This document shows, piece by piece, positions 50,001 through 57,412 of a DNA stretch of 64,000 nt. Positions within the stretch are counted from its first letter, which is position 1. The number at the start of each line of letters is the position of its first letter. This DNA is from JBMYTN01 sp049604415 (GTDB lineage Bacteria; Pseudomonadota; Alphaproteobacteria; Rhodospirillales; Rhodospirillaceae). The notes beneath the pieces were generated by a model. That model saw nothing but the letters and a program-made list of their open reading frames with translations, was not told the DNA's origin and ran no database searches. The position numbers and the translations under genes were made by a program. Location: positions 1-64,000 of the forward strand of contig JBMYTN010000023.1 of NCBI GenBank assembly GCA_049604415.1, in the 5' to 3' direction.

Positions 50001-53000
50001 CGCCATCCCGCCGATCAACAATCTGTTTGGCCATATCATCAGCCATTACAACAGGCATTACCGCGAGATCACGCCGATCTTTCGCGAGTCCTATGAAGCC
50101 AGCCTGCAAAGCGGCGAGGTTGAATGGGGCGTCTGGGCCGCCAGTTTTCTCTATCTCTGCCCGTTTATCGAGGGGCGGCCGCTGGAAAGCGTCGCCCAGA
50201 CCATCGATCAGTTTATGGACTTCATTGAAAAGTCTGGCAGTGAGTCCATCCTGCATCTGACCCGGTTCCACCGTAATTTGGTGCGGGCCTTGCGCGGGCA
50301 AACCGATACGCCGCTGAGCATCGACAGCCCGGATTACCAGGAGGCCGATTTGGTGGCCTATCTGGAGGACTCCAATTTTGAATATGGCTGGCTTTGGTAT
50401 GACCTGTACCGCTCCATGCTGTGCTATGTGCATGGCGATTTGGCGGAGGCCCTGCATTTCAGTCGATTGGCGGAGCAAAAGAAGGTTTTCGCCCCGGCCT
50501 TCATGAAATTTGCCGAACAGCATTATTATCATGGGCTGATCCTGGCTGCCTGCTACGGCACTTTGCCCGAGGCCGAACAGGCCTCGGCCCTTCAAACCAT
50601 CAGCCAATGCGTCGACCGGCTTGGTCTTTGGGCCTCCTCCTGTCCGGACAATTACCGCCATAAATATTTGCTGGTTCAGGCCGAGCTGTCTCGGCTGAGC
50701 GGGGATCCGATCACGGCGCGCGGCTTGTATGACGAGGCCATCGAGGCCGCTCGGGACAACGACTATCTGCAGGACGAGGCCTTGGCCAATGAGCTGACCG
50801 GCCAGTTCCTGATCGCCCAGGGCCGCAACAAAGCGGCTATCGGCTATTTGATGGAAGCCCGCTATCTCTATGAGCGCTGGGGAGCCTTAGGCAAAGTCGC
50901 TCAATTGGTGCGGCAATTCCCCATGTTGGTCCCGGCAGCTGAGGGTCGGAGTTTCTCCGTCACCGTCAGCCAAAGTGATAGCACCTCGTTGGATCTGGTC
51001 ACCGTCATCAATGCCTCCCAGGCGCTGTCCGCTGAGATTTCCTTGGGCAAGGTGCTGGAGCGGCTGATGCGGATCTTGCAGGAGAATGCCGGGGCGCAAA
51101 ATGCCCGTCTTCTGCTGCGGGGCTCGACCAATTGGCGGCTGGAGGCTGATCTCTCCGACCAATCCATCGCCGTGTTGCAGTCTCGGGTGGTGTTGCTCAA
51201 TGCCCGTTCTGACAGCCATTTCCCCTTAGCCCTGCTGCGTTTTGTCGCCCGTTCTGCGGAACAAGCTTCCGAGGACCGCCGCGCCGAGAAGCGGCGGTCG
51301 GACGGCCAGCCCGCTGCGGGCGTTTTGGCCGAGGGGTCGCAGGAGGACGATGCCGGCCTGGTGGTCATTGACGACCTGTCGGCAGATCCGACCTATGCCA
51401 CGGACCCCTATGTGCAAGACACCCAGCCCCGGTCGGTGTTGTGCTTGCCGGTGCGCAACCGCAATCGCCTTGTGTGTATTCTCTATCTGGAAAACAATCT
51501 GGCCACGGCCGTGTTTGACCGCACGCAGATCGAGTTGCTGCGGATGATCTCCTCCCAGATTGCCATCTCCATCGACAATGCCCGGCTCTATGAGCGTTTG
51601 GAAAGCCAAGTGGCGGAACGCACTGCTGAATTGCGTCTGGCCAAGGAGGCCGCCGAACAGGCCCAGGCCAGGGTGGCCAGCTTGTTGGACCATTCCGGCC
51701 AGGGATTCCTGTCCTTCGGCCAGGACCTGATCGTCGATCCGGAATTCAGCCGGGCCTGTGTGGCCATGCTGGGCACGGCTCCGGCGGGCCAGGATGCAGC
51801 CGCTGTCCTGTTTGCCGAAGATGAGCAGAAGGCCAAATTGCTGCGCTTTGGCACCCGGATTGTGTTCAAAGAACAGGACCCCTATCAGCGCGATGTGGTG
51901 TTGTCCCTGTTCCCGGCTGAGATCACCCGGGGCGCTCTGATCTTGAAGGCCGACTACACCCTGCTCGACAATGGGCACATCATGGCGGTGCTGACCGATG
52001 TGACCGAGGAACGTCGGCTGGAAGACAAGGTCGAGCAGGAACATCGCGGCTTGCGCATGGTGGTCTCTGCCGTCACCGAGAGCCGAGACTTTTTTGATGC
52101 CGTGGACAGTTTCCGAGAGTTTGTTGAGGGCGATCTGCCCGAAGCCTTTGCCCAGTCCAGCGATGCCCGTAGCGTGGCCGATCAGATCTGTCGCGACATC
52201 CACACCCTGAAAGGCACCTTAAACCAGTTCAGCTTCCTGGCCACCCCAGCGGCGCTGCATGACCTGGAAGAAGATCTGCGCCGACTTTTGGCCGATCAAG
52301 CCAAACCGGTGCAAATGGTGGATTTTGCCCAACCGATCCAGGATGCCGGTTTGGAAGGTTTGTTTAATCAGGACCTGAGCGGCTTGCGCGATGTTTTGGG
52401 CGAAGATTTCCTCAAAGGCGGCAATCGGGTGACCTTGACTGCCGAGCAAGCGGTAACGTTGGACCAGCTGGCCTCCAGCTTGTTGCAGGGCGAGCCGGTC
52501 GATGTGACCGCGACGGCGATGCGGCGCTTTTTGATCGAGATAGGCTATTTGCGCAAAGTGCCGCTGCATGACCTTCTGCGGTCCCATGAGCGGGTGGTGC
52601 GGCAGGTGGCCGCCCGGCTGGAGCGGGAAATCGCCCCGATGCAGGTCCATGGCGGGCGTGATATCTGGATCGATCCGGACTATTACGGCCCCTTCCTGCG
52701 GGCCTTGGCGCATCTATTCCGCAATGCGGTGGCCCATGGCATTGAAACCCCCGATGACCGCTTGTTGGCGGGCAAAGAAGAGGCCGGTCAGATCATTTGC
52801 CGGGTGATGCGCTCCGGGGCGGATATTGTGCTCTCCGTCTCCGATGATGGTGGGGGCATTGACCCCAGTGCCGTGCGGGATCGGGCGGTGGCAGTGGGGC
52901 TGCTGGGCCCGGCGGAGGCGGCGCGGCTGTCCGAGCCGGAGACCCTGGCGCTGATCTTCCGGGATCGGGTCACCATCAAGGAGAGCGCGGATTTGTTCTC

Positions 53001-53145
53001 AGGCCGCGGGGTGGGTCTTTCTGCCGTGCGGGCCGAGGTCCAGCGTCTTGGTGGGGTGATCCTGGTGGAAAGCACCATCGGGGTTGGCTCCCGCTTCCTG
53101 ATCACCTTGCCGGTGACCAGCGGGGTGATGGCGGTCGCCCAATAA
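47026..53145 (+). CDS. Ser/Thr kinase-AAA-GAF-HPt-HATPase hybrid sensor kinase, 2039 aa
   Basis: A giant cytoplasmic kinase. Residues 5-280 are a Ser/Thr kinase (VIHKDLNPSN with Asp129, DFG at 148-150). Then comes an AAA/STAND ATPase (Walker A GYSGVGKT ending at 336; Walker B LLFLDDLQWAD near 460), a long helical-repeat region (about 700-1300), GAF (about 1320-1520), a coiled coil, a PAS-like part (1550-1660), an HPt domain with His1726 in DIHTLKGT, and a CheA-like HATPase (RNAVAHGIE near 1898, DDGGGID, GRGVGLSAV). It thus joins Ser/Thr and His kinase chemistry. The start is ATG 47026 behind AGGA. It lies 181 bases after the PKS run on the same strand. Confidence 0.9.
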   Translation: MAEWIAGFQVEERLFSSPVTAVYRGIDPAEGGSVILKVLNLQYPTPSELARFRHEYALISKLDIDGVIKAKALERHGNALVMVLEDTVGIDLASRCKAKRFTIQEFLALAIKMVDILDRLHANQVIHKDLNPSNFIWNQTTGALHLIDFGYATQGTVERHQAAALDVLQGTLAYMSPEQTGRMNRTLDYRSDYYALGVTFYEMLSGRLPFLAEDPLELVHCHLARAPDRLQDLVPTLPEALSAIVLKLMAKGAEDRYQSAAGLRADLKRCKAQWVETGAIEPFALGQQDISDRFHVPQKLYGREKEIRTLLDTLDRAGEGASELLMVAGYSGVGKTVLIEEVHKPLAGRKGYYLSGKFDQYRRDIPYAEIVGAFRGLVQQILGERDEQIQSWRQKILAAVGDNGRVIIETIPEVEAIIGPQPAALEIGALEAEKRFNETFGRFVGVFCQAEHPVLLFLDDLQWADPATLKLIQLLMTDMAVHHLLIIGAYRDNEVSGSHPLMLALDVIQESRPVETIHLKPLHQKHTRDLVADAVRRTDAAVDALAALIYRKTNGSPFFISRLLSAVHDQGMLWFDRTEMRWAWDAERIGAMQASDNVVGLMVAQMQQVPSETQAFLRLASCLGTLFDVQMVARVAERPLAEVIAAFAAAIEEDLITPVDAALRFAHWSAQDGDSVDVDAFRAAQYRFAHDRILEAAYSQLSDQERLETHHRIGMTMVALWSDTALEDHVFDIVNQLNKATSLLVAREDQIRVARLNLNAAQRARTSMAHAAASIFLDAGIALLGEEGWQDDPDTLFALYYNKTECAFLCGQLPQSEAAFETTIARARNATDQLKTYELMMRIHLTSNKFDKGLALAREALPLYGIDLVFDEPEKMAALADQELAAVEARLTGRDLEPLLEAPVHGDESLSYCFAILFRVWTLAFLSGNLPTMNYAGLKMVSLTLDRGNDKYSSFGYIVFGMIEAAGKENYARAYELGMLAMTMNKRFRNVAAIPPINNLFGHIISHYNRHYREITPIFRESYEASLQSGEVEWGVWAASFLYLCPFIEGRPLESVAQTIDQFMDFIEKSGSESILHLTRFHRNLVRALRGQTDTPLSIDSPDYQEADLVAYLEDSNFEYGWLWYDLYRSMLCYVHGDLAEALHFSRLAEQKKVFAPAFMKFAEQHYYHGLILAACYGTLPEAEQASALQTISQCVDRLGLWASSCPDNYRHKYLLVQAELSRLSGDPITARGLYDEAIEAARDNDYLQDEALANELTGQFLIAQGRNKAAIGYLMEARYLYERWGALGKVAQLVRQFPMLVPAAEGRSFSVTVSQSDSTSLDLVTVINASQALSAEISLGKVLERLMRILQENAGAQNARLLLRGSTNWRLEADLSDQSIAVLQSRVVLLNARSDSHFPLALLRFVARSAEQASEDRRAEKRRSDGQPAAGVLAEGSQEDDAGLVVIDDLSADPTYATDPYVQDTQPRSVLCLPVRNRNRLVCILYLENNLATAVFDRTQIELLRMISSQIAISIDNARLYERLESQVAERTAELRLAKEAAEQAQARVASLLDHSGQGFLSFGQDLIVDPEFSRACVAMLGTAPAGQDAAAVLFAEDEQKAKLLRFGTRIVFKEQDPYQRDVVLSLFPAEITRGALILKADYTLLDNGHIMAVLTDVTEERRLEDKVEQEHRGLRMVVSAVTESRDFFDAVDSFREFVEGDLPEAFAQSSDARSVADQICRDIHTLKGTLNQFSFLATPAALHDLEEDLRRLLADQAKPVQMVDFAQPIQDAGLEGLFNQDLSGLRDVLGEDFLKGGNRVTLTAEQAVTLDQLASSLLQGEPVDVTATAMRRFLIEIGYLRKVPLHDLLRSHERVVRQVAARLEREIAPMQVHGGRDIWIDPDYYGPFLRALAHLFRNAVAHGIETPDDRLLAGKEEAGQIICRVMRSGADIVLSVSDDGGGIDPSAVRDRAVAVGLLGPAEAARLSEPETLALIFRDRVTIKESADLFSGRGVGLSAVRAEVQRLGGVILVESTIGVGSRFLITLPVTSGVMAVAQ

Positions 53146-53171
53146 ACACCACCCCACCCCGACCGTACTGC

Positions 53172-54878
53172 CTATTTGGTTTGCATGACCCAAACGCCAT
53201 CCCAGTCGGTCCCCGGCGGATGGTCCTGAAAATAGGCGATCCGCTCCAAGAACACCTTGGGCACCGGGTCTGTGGGGGTCTGCGCCGCGATCTGGGCAAA
53301 GCCCTGTTGGGCACCTTGCCAATCCTGGGCGCGATAGGCCTGTAGGGCGACCTGCATATCCACCAGCTGCTGGGGTGCAGGACTGGACCCAAGGCTGGGG
53401 TTGGGGATCTCCCGGCGCAGCTCGTAAATCCGTGTCGGCTCGGTTTTGCCCTTAACCCGGATCAGGTCCAACTCCCGGACTTCCAGCGCGTCTCCGGCCA
53501 AAGCCAGGGTTTGCTCGGACAGGATGGCGCGGGTGCCATAGACCTTGTTGGTGCCCTCCAGGCGGGCGCTGAGATTGACCGCATCGCCAATGACCGAGAA
53601 CTTCCGCGAACTGGTGGAGCCGATATTCCCGGCAATGACGGTGCCCGAGGACAGGCCGATGCGCATATTGATGCTCAGATCGGAAACTTCGGCCCCGACT
53701 TCCCGGGCGACGGATTGCTTGAAGCGTTCAAAATTCTCATTGGCTTCCAGGGCGGCGCGACAGGCCAGCAAAGCATGCTCATGGGCCTCGGTGAACGGAG
53801 GACCCCAGTAAGCCATCACCGCATCGCCTTGGAAGTCATTGACCACCCCTTTGTGGGAGGCCACGGCGTCGCTCATCTCGCTCAAGAATATATTCAGCAA
53901 TTGCACTAGAGTATCCGGGGCAAGGCGCTCTGAAATCGTCGTATAGCCCTGCAGGTCGATGAACATGATGGTCATCTCCCGGCGGTCACCGCCGAGACGG
54001 GTGAAGTCTGGGTCGTCGATCAGCCGTTTGACAATGCGCGGATCCATATATTTCCCGAACATGTCCTTGATGCGTTCCTTCATGCGCAGGCCATCGACCA
54101 TGGCGTTGAAGGAAGTGCCCAGACGCCCGACCTCGTCTTTGGTCACCACGGGAACCGTGATGTCCAAAGCCCCTTTCTCCACCCGCTCTGCGGCGCTGGC
54201 CAGGTTGCGCACATTGCGCACGATCATCAGGGTGACGATGGCCGCCACGCCGAGCCCGAGCAGGGCGGCCAGGGTGGTCATCCCGGCATTGAAATAGAGC
54301 AGGAATTGCTGGTTTTGGTCGGCCCGCTGCACGGCGGCCCCGGCAGCCAGTTCCATGGTTCGGTGCAGGACCTGGATTTCCTCATCGACGGTTTCCTGCA
54401 GGCGGTTAAAGTCCGGCAGCCTGGCTTCAAAGGCCGAAACAGAGCCGTCCTCGATCAGATCCAGCAGCGCCAGTCCTTGGGCCTCATAGCTGCGATATTC
54501 CTCCTCAACCCGCTGGGTGGAGGACCGTAGCGCATTGATGGTTTCCGGCGGATGCTCCAGGGCGGCCTCGGCATCCAGATAGCCAAAGGCGCGGCTGAAA
54601 TCGGCCTCGATCTGTTCATCCAGATGGGCGATGCGCTCCAAGGTCGGGGTCAGGTCATGGTGATCGGCGAACAGGCGTTGGATCAGGATGCCTTGTTCCA
54701 GGACCCGGACATTGATCCGGCCAATGGTTTCGCTTAGGGGCAATTGTTTGGTGGCAACCAGATTGAGATCTCGGCTGATATTCGCCGTCAACACCACCGA
54801 ATAGGCCGCAACCAGGGCCATCAAGGTCAGCACCGCCAGGGCAATGCCATAGATCTTATGTCCGATGCTCATCTTCAT
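53172..54878 (-). CDS. Membrane HAMP-linked class III adenylate/guanylate cyclase
   Basis: A 568-residue inner-membrane sensor. Membrane helix 1 at about residues 8-30, a periplasmic helical domain of about 165 residues, helix 2 at about 195-215, HAMP (215-270), then a class III cyclase domain (about 300-480): metal-binding Asp in MFIDLQGYTTISERL and DFQGDAVMAYWG, and FSVIGDAVNLSARLEG near the transition-state residues. A short TPR-like tail follows. It should make cAMP. The start is MKMSIGHKI at 54878. It is divergent from a cyclic-nucleotide-binding protein across 136 bases, and convergent with the giant kinase gene. Confidence 0.92.
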   Translation of the reverse strand: MKMSIGHKIYGIALAVLTLMALVAAYSVVLTANISRDLNLVATKQLPLSETIGRINVRVLEQGILIQRLFADHHDLTPTLERIAHLDEQIEADFSRAFGYLDAEAALEHPPETINALRSSTQRVEEEYRSYEAQGLALLDLIEDGSVSAFEARLPDFNRLQETVDEEIQVLHRTMELAAGAAVQRADQNQQFLLYFNAGMTTLAALLGLGVAAIVTLMIVRNVRNLASAAERVEKGALDITVPVVTKDEVGRLGTSFNAMVDGLRMKERIKDMFGKYMDPRIVKRLIDDPDFTRLGGDRREMTIMFIDLQGYTTISERLAPDTLVQLLNIFLSEMSDAVASHKGVVNDFQGDAVMAYWGPPFTEAHEHALLACRAALEANENFERFKQSVAREVGAEVSDLSINMRIGLSSGTVIAGNIGSTSSRKFSVIGDAVNLSARLEGTNKVYGTRAILSEQTLALAGDALEVRELDLIRVKGKTEPTRIYELRREIPNPSLGSSPAPQQLVDMQVALQAYRAQDWQGAQQGFAQIAAQTPTDPVPKVFLERIAYFQDHPPGTDWDGVWVMQTK

Positions 54879-55014
54879 GGATAGGTCCGCCCGCCATCGC
54901 CAAAACTGCCTAATGCATTTAAGCGACATCTGGCTTGTTAGGAGGGCCTGCCCAACAAACATTTCCCTTAAGAGCACTGCTAGCGCAATTTATACAGACA
55001 AAAGGGTGGCTGGG

Positions 55015-55401
55015 ATGGCGATCAAATTCATGAACCGGAAAACCTTTCCGGCCAATTCGGTGATTTTCCGGGAAGGCGATCTGGGCAATTGCGCCTATTT
55101 GCTGACCAAGGGCCGGGTGGAAATCACCAGCTTTCAGACCGGGACTCATGTTCATTTGACCACGGTGATGCCCAACCAGCTGTTTGGTGAGCTGGCCTTG
55201 ATTGACGGCGCGCCCCGCAGTGCTACAGCCACGGTTCTGGAGCCGGTGGAGGTGGTGGTGGTCAGCCAAGCTGATATCACGCGTCAGCTGGAGGGCATGG
55301 ATCCCTTCATGCGCTATTGGTTTGAATATCTGACCGGACGGGTCCGGGACCTGACCGGGCGGGTGACCAATCCACCGGCCTTTGGCGGCGACAATCCTTA
55401 G
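55015..55401 (+). CDS. Stand-alone cyclic nucleotide-binding domain protein
   Basis: A 128-residue protein consisting of one cNMP-binding beta-roll: FPANSVIFREGDLGNCAYLL, then LFGELALIDGAPRSATATVLE, where GELALIDGAPRSATA is the phosphate-binding cassette with its Glu and Arg. There is no helix-turn-helix, so it is not a CRP regulator; the ligand-bound form must act by binding another protein. Divergent from the cyclase, which makes a cAMP sender-receiver pair likely. Its stop codon overlaps the stop of the convergent gene (TTAG). The start MAIKFMNRKTF is chosen over a longer reading without similarity. Confidence 0.9.
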   Translation: MAIKFMNRKTFPANSVIFREGDLGNCAYLLTKGRVEITSFQTGTHVHLTTVMPNQLFGELALIDGAPRSATATVLEPVEVVVVSQADITRQLEGMDPFMRYWFEYLTGRVRDLTGRVTNPPAFGGDNP

Positions 55402-56441
55402 ACTTTTTTGGACTTTTTGCGTCCGACCAGACGTTTGCCATGGGCACAAAGGCCGGGCAGGGGGTCGCTCCAACGCCAGATCCCATCAACCATCGCCACC
55501 CCATGCAGGGAGGGCGGCTCGGCCTTCGGGTCCGCCAGGGCCTTGAGATCCGTGGCCAGATCGACCCGCCAGGAGCGTTGCCCGCCGGTTCCGGTCAAAT
55601 CCAGGCCTTTGAACGGGGCGGTGGCTTTGGGCAGCGGGCGACCGGTTTGCTCGGCCACGCCATAGCGCACCAAGGGGCAGCCATTTAGGGCGGCCAATTC
55701 GGCTTCCAACGGCAGCAGGCCCACGGTGGCGGCCTCCATCAGGAAGGCACCATCCTTCGGGCGTTTCTGGAAGCTAAGGGACAGCCAGCCGACCATACCG
55801 GTTTTTTGGAACAGGGATTGGGTTAGGGCCTTTAGAGCTCTGGCGTCTTCGGCCTCGGCAGGCAGGGCCGCGCTGGTGGGGCCGGTGCCCACCGGCCAGC
55901 GGCGCAGGCGTCGGGCGACAAAGCTGAGCGGCAGCTGGTCTTGTGGAGTCAGATAGAGCACGCAGACATAGCTTTGACTGTCCGGGCCCATGGGGGATCC
56001 ATCGGCGGGCAGCAATTGGGCGGCTGCGGCGTCTTTGCCAAGCAGGCTGCGGATTTGGTCCCGAAAGCCGTCGGGATGCAAAAAGGCCTTGGCACGCTCC
56101 AGATCTCCGACCTTATAGGTGAAGCGCTCCGCAAGGTTTGGCAGGGCCTCGATCAAGGTTAGGGCGCTATCGGTCCGGGTCGGGATCAGCACTGGGTTTG
56201 CGTCGGAAGACAGGCTGTCGCGCCAAGCCTGTAGGTCTTCCAGCAGGGCCGGGCCGGACCAAGCTTTCAGCGGCTGCGGCGTGGCCCAGCGGCTGCGCAG
56301 GCCGCAATGGGTTGGATCGACCTCGAAGAGGGTGCTGGAGAGGCTGTCCTTGGCCAAGGCCCGCGCCGCACCCAGTCCGGCCCCATCGGCACCGAGGATG
56401 GCGACGGAAGCGGGTGGGGTAGGGTTGGCTTTGCGGTTCAT
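55398..56441 (-). CDS. ATP-grasp-like carboligase-type protein, degenerate
   Basis: A 347-residue protein that resembles the N-terminal part of the COG3919-type predicted ATP-grasp enzymes: ASVAILGADGAGLGAARALAKD, a VDPTHCGLRSRW segment, PVLIPTRTDSALTLIEALPNLA, and LERAKAFLHPDGFRDQIRSLLG in the place of the pre-grasp helix. The later part is shorter and poorly conserved, and I cannot find the acidic Mg-binding pair, so catalysis is doubtful. Start ATG 56441; everything upstream in frame overlaps the divergent hydrolase gene and is not coding. No substrate can be proposed. Confidence 0.5.
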   Translation of the reverse strand: MNRKANPTPPASVAILGADGAGLGAARALAKDSLSSTLFEVDPTHCGLRSRWATPQPLKAWSGPALLEDLQAWRDSLSSDANPVLIPTRTDSALTLIEALPNLAERFTYKVGDLERAKAFLHPDGFRDQIRSLLGKDAAAAQLLPADGSPMGPDSQSYVCVLYLTPQDQLPLSFVARRLRRWPVGTGPTSAALPAEAEDARALKALTQSLFQKTGMVGWLSLSFQKRPKDGAFLMEAATVGLLPLEAELAALNGCPLVRYGVAEQTGRPLPKATAPFKGLDLTGTGGQRSWRVDLATDLKALADPKAEPPSLHGVAMVDGIWRWSDPLPGLCAHGKRLVGRKKSKKV

Positions 56442-56507
56442 GGTGCCGTTTGTAGCGGTTGGCCCCGGCTGAGTGCAAGGCGGTGGGCGCATAGAAGGGG
56501 GAGACGC

Positions 56508-57191
56508 ATGCCAATGGCTGAGAAGGAGACCCAACAGGACTTGGTGGTCCTGCTGCATGGCATTGGCCGGACCCTCTGGAACATGGACATGCTGGCCCGT
56601 TGCCTGCGGAAAGCGGGCTATGCGGTGTTGAACTTGCGCTACCCGTCGCGCCATCATCCCATCGCCGAGCTGGTGGGCTGGCTTAAAGATCGCCTGGAGG
56701 CGGAGCAGGTCTGGCAGGGCACGGCGCATGGCAGGGTCCATTTTGTCTGCCATTCCATGGGCGGGCTGATCACCGGCTTTTACCTGGCGGGCCGCAAGGA
56801 CAGCACCAGCACCGAGCGGTTGGGGCGGGTGGTGATGTTGGGCACGCCCCATGGCGGCAGTGAATTGGCCGATTGGCTGCAGCACAATCCTCTCTATCGC
56901 TGGTATTTTGGTCCGGCGGGGCAGGAGCTGACCACCACGGCCCGCACCGCTGATCAAATTGCGCCCTGGTACCCCTTAGGGATCATTGCCGGGCGGCAAA
57001 GCTGGCTGATGCCTTTGACCCGGATTTGGTTTCCCGGGGCCAATGACGGCATGGTCAGTGTGGAGAGCACCAAGCTGGACGGCATGGCCGACCACATCAC
57101 TGTGTCGGTGATCCATGGCCTGATGGGCTGGAGCCCGACCGTGCAGCGCCACGTGGTCGGCTTTTTGCGGGAGGGGGTGTTTGTGCGGTGA
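56508..57191 (+). CDS. Alpha/beta hydrolase, lipase/PGAP1-like
   Basis: A 227-residue alpha/beta hydrolase: VVLLHGIGRTLWNMDMLARCL (oxyanion HG), nucleophile Ser in VCHSMGGLITGFYL (about residue 84), MLGTPHGGSELADWL, acid region GANDGMVS and a late His in HITVSVIHG. This matches triacylglycerol lipase/PGAP1-like esterases. There is no signal peptide. The start is ATG 56508, with GGGGGAG five bases upstream. It is divergent from the ATP-grasp-like gene, and its end faces the tracrRNA terminator, which may also stop this transcript. Confidence 0.88.
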   Translation: MPMAEKETQQDLVVLLHGIGRTLWNMDMLARCLRKAGYAVLNLRYPSRHHPIAELVGWLKDRLEAEQVWQGTAHGRVHFVCHSMGGLITGFYLAGRKDSTSTERLGRVVMLGTPHGGSELADWLQHNPLYRWYFGPAGQELTTTARTADQIAPWYPLGIIAGRQSWLMPLTRIWFPGANDGMVSVESTKLDGMADHITVSVIHGLMGWSPTVQRHVVGFLREGVFVR

Positions 57192-57201
57192 GGGCGGGCA
57201 C

Positions 57202-57228
57202 AAAAAAAGCGGGCCGTAGCCCGCTTTT
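57202..57228 (-). terminator. Intrinsic terminator of the tracrRNA
   Basis: A ten-bp stem, AAAAGCGGGC (57205-57214) with GCCCGCTTTT (57219-57228), loop CGTA. On the minus strand seven consecutive U residues follow, on the plus strand only four, so it belongs to the minus-strand tracrRNA. It may also act on the hydrolase transcript coming the other way. Confidence 0.85.
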
Positions 57229-57280
57229 CAATGTGGTGCAATCGAGTGCTTGTTAACAGCTCGACCCCAAATTCTGAGAT
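57202..57280 (-). ncRNA. tracrRNA of the type II-C CRISPR system
   Basis: On the minus strand this region reads anti-repeat, short linker, small hairpin and terminator. The anti-repeat at 57259-57278 matches the CRISPR repeat at 19 of 20 positions, and AAC at 57253-57255 can pair with the first GUU of the repeat, with G-U pairs between. The stem-loop GCA/TGC around CTCGAT follows, then the strong terminator hairpin with U-run. Length is about 77 nt, usual for II-C tracrRNAs. Cas9 needs this RNA both for crRNA maturation with RNase III and for cleavage. The 5' end is inferred from the promoter at 57285-57313. Confidence 0.88.
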
Positions 57281-57284
57281 GTTC

Positions 57285-57313
57285 TGGATAGTGGATTGCT
57301 TGGAAAAACACAA
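57285..57313 (-). promoter_or_regulatory. Candidate tracrRNA promoter
   Basis: On the minus strand TTGTGT (57308-57313) and TATCCA (57285-57290) are separated by 17 bases, the ideal sigma-70 spacing. A start about seven bases later would fall at the beginning of the conserved anti-repeat near 57278. The cas9 start codon lies 100 bases away on the other strand, so the region 57314-57412 must hold the cas9 promoter. Confidence 0.5.
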
Positions 57314-57412
57314 GACAAAGATCATTAATCTTCACAGTTGCTTGAAAAATCCATCTTGGGCCGCAAAAATCTGAATTGAAAAATAGACCAGATTTCATCG
57401 GGAGTGGATTGG

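Noticed and set aside
53172..55401. Cyclase plus cNMP-binding protein as a Pycsar-type antiphage system
   Set aside because: Pycsar cyclases are soluble and pair with an effector carrying a TIR or membrane part. Here the cyclase is a HAMP membrane sensor and the receptor has no effector domain.
57205..57228. The hairpin after the hydrolase gene as that gene's own terminator
   Set aside because: The U-run is seven long on the minus strand and four on the plus strand, and the anti-repeat lies directly ahead on the minus strand, so it belongs to the tracrRNA, though it may act both ways.
57259..57400. A plus-strand tracrRNA starting at the anti-repeat and running towards cas9
   Set aside because: It would pair with the 3' part of the repeat rather than its first bases, and no terminator hairpin is seen between 57280 and the cas9 start.
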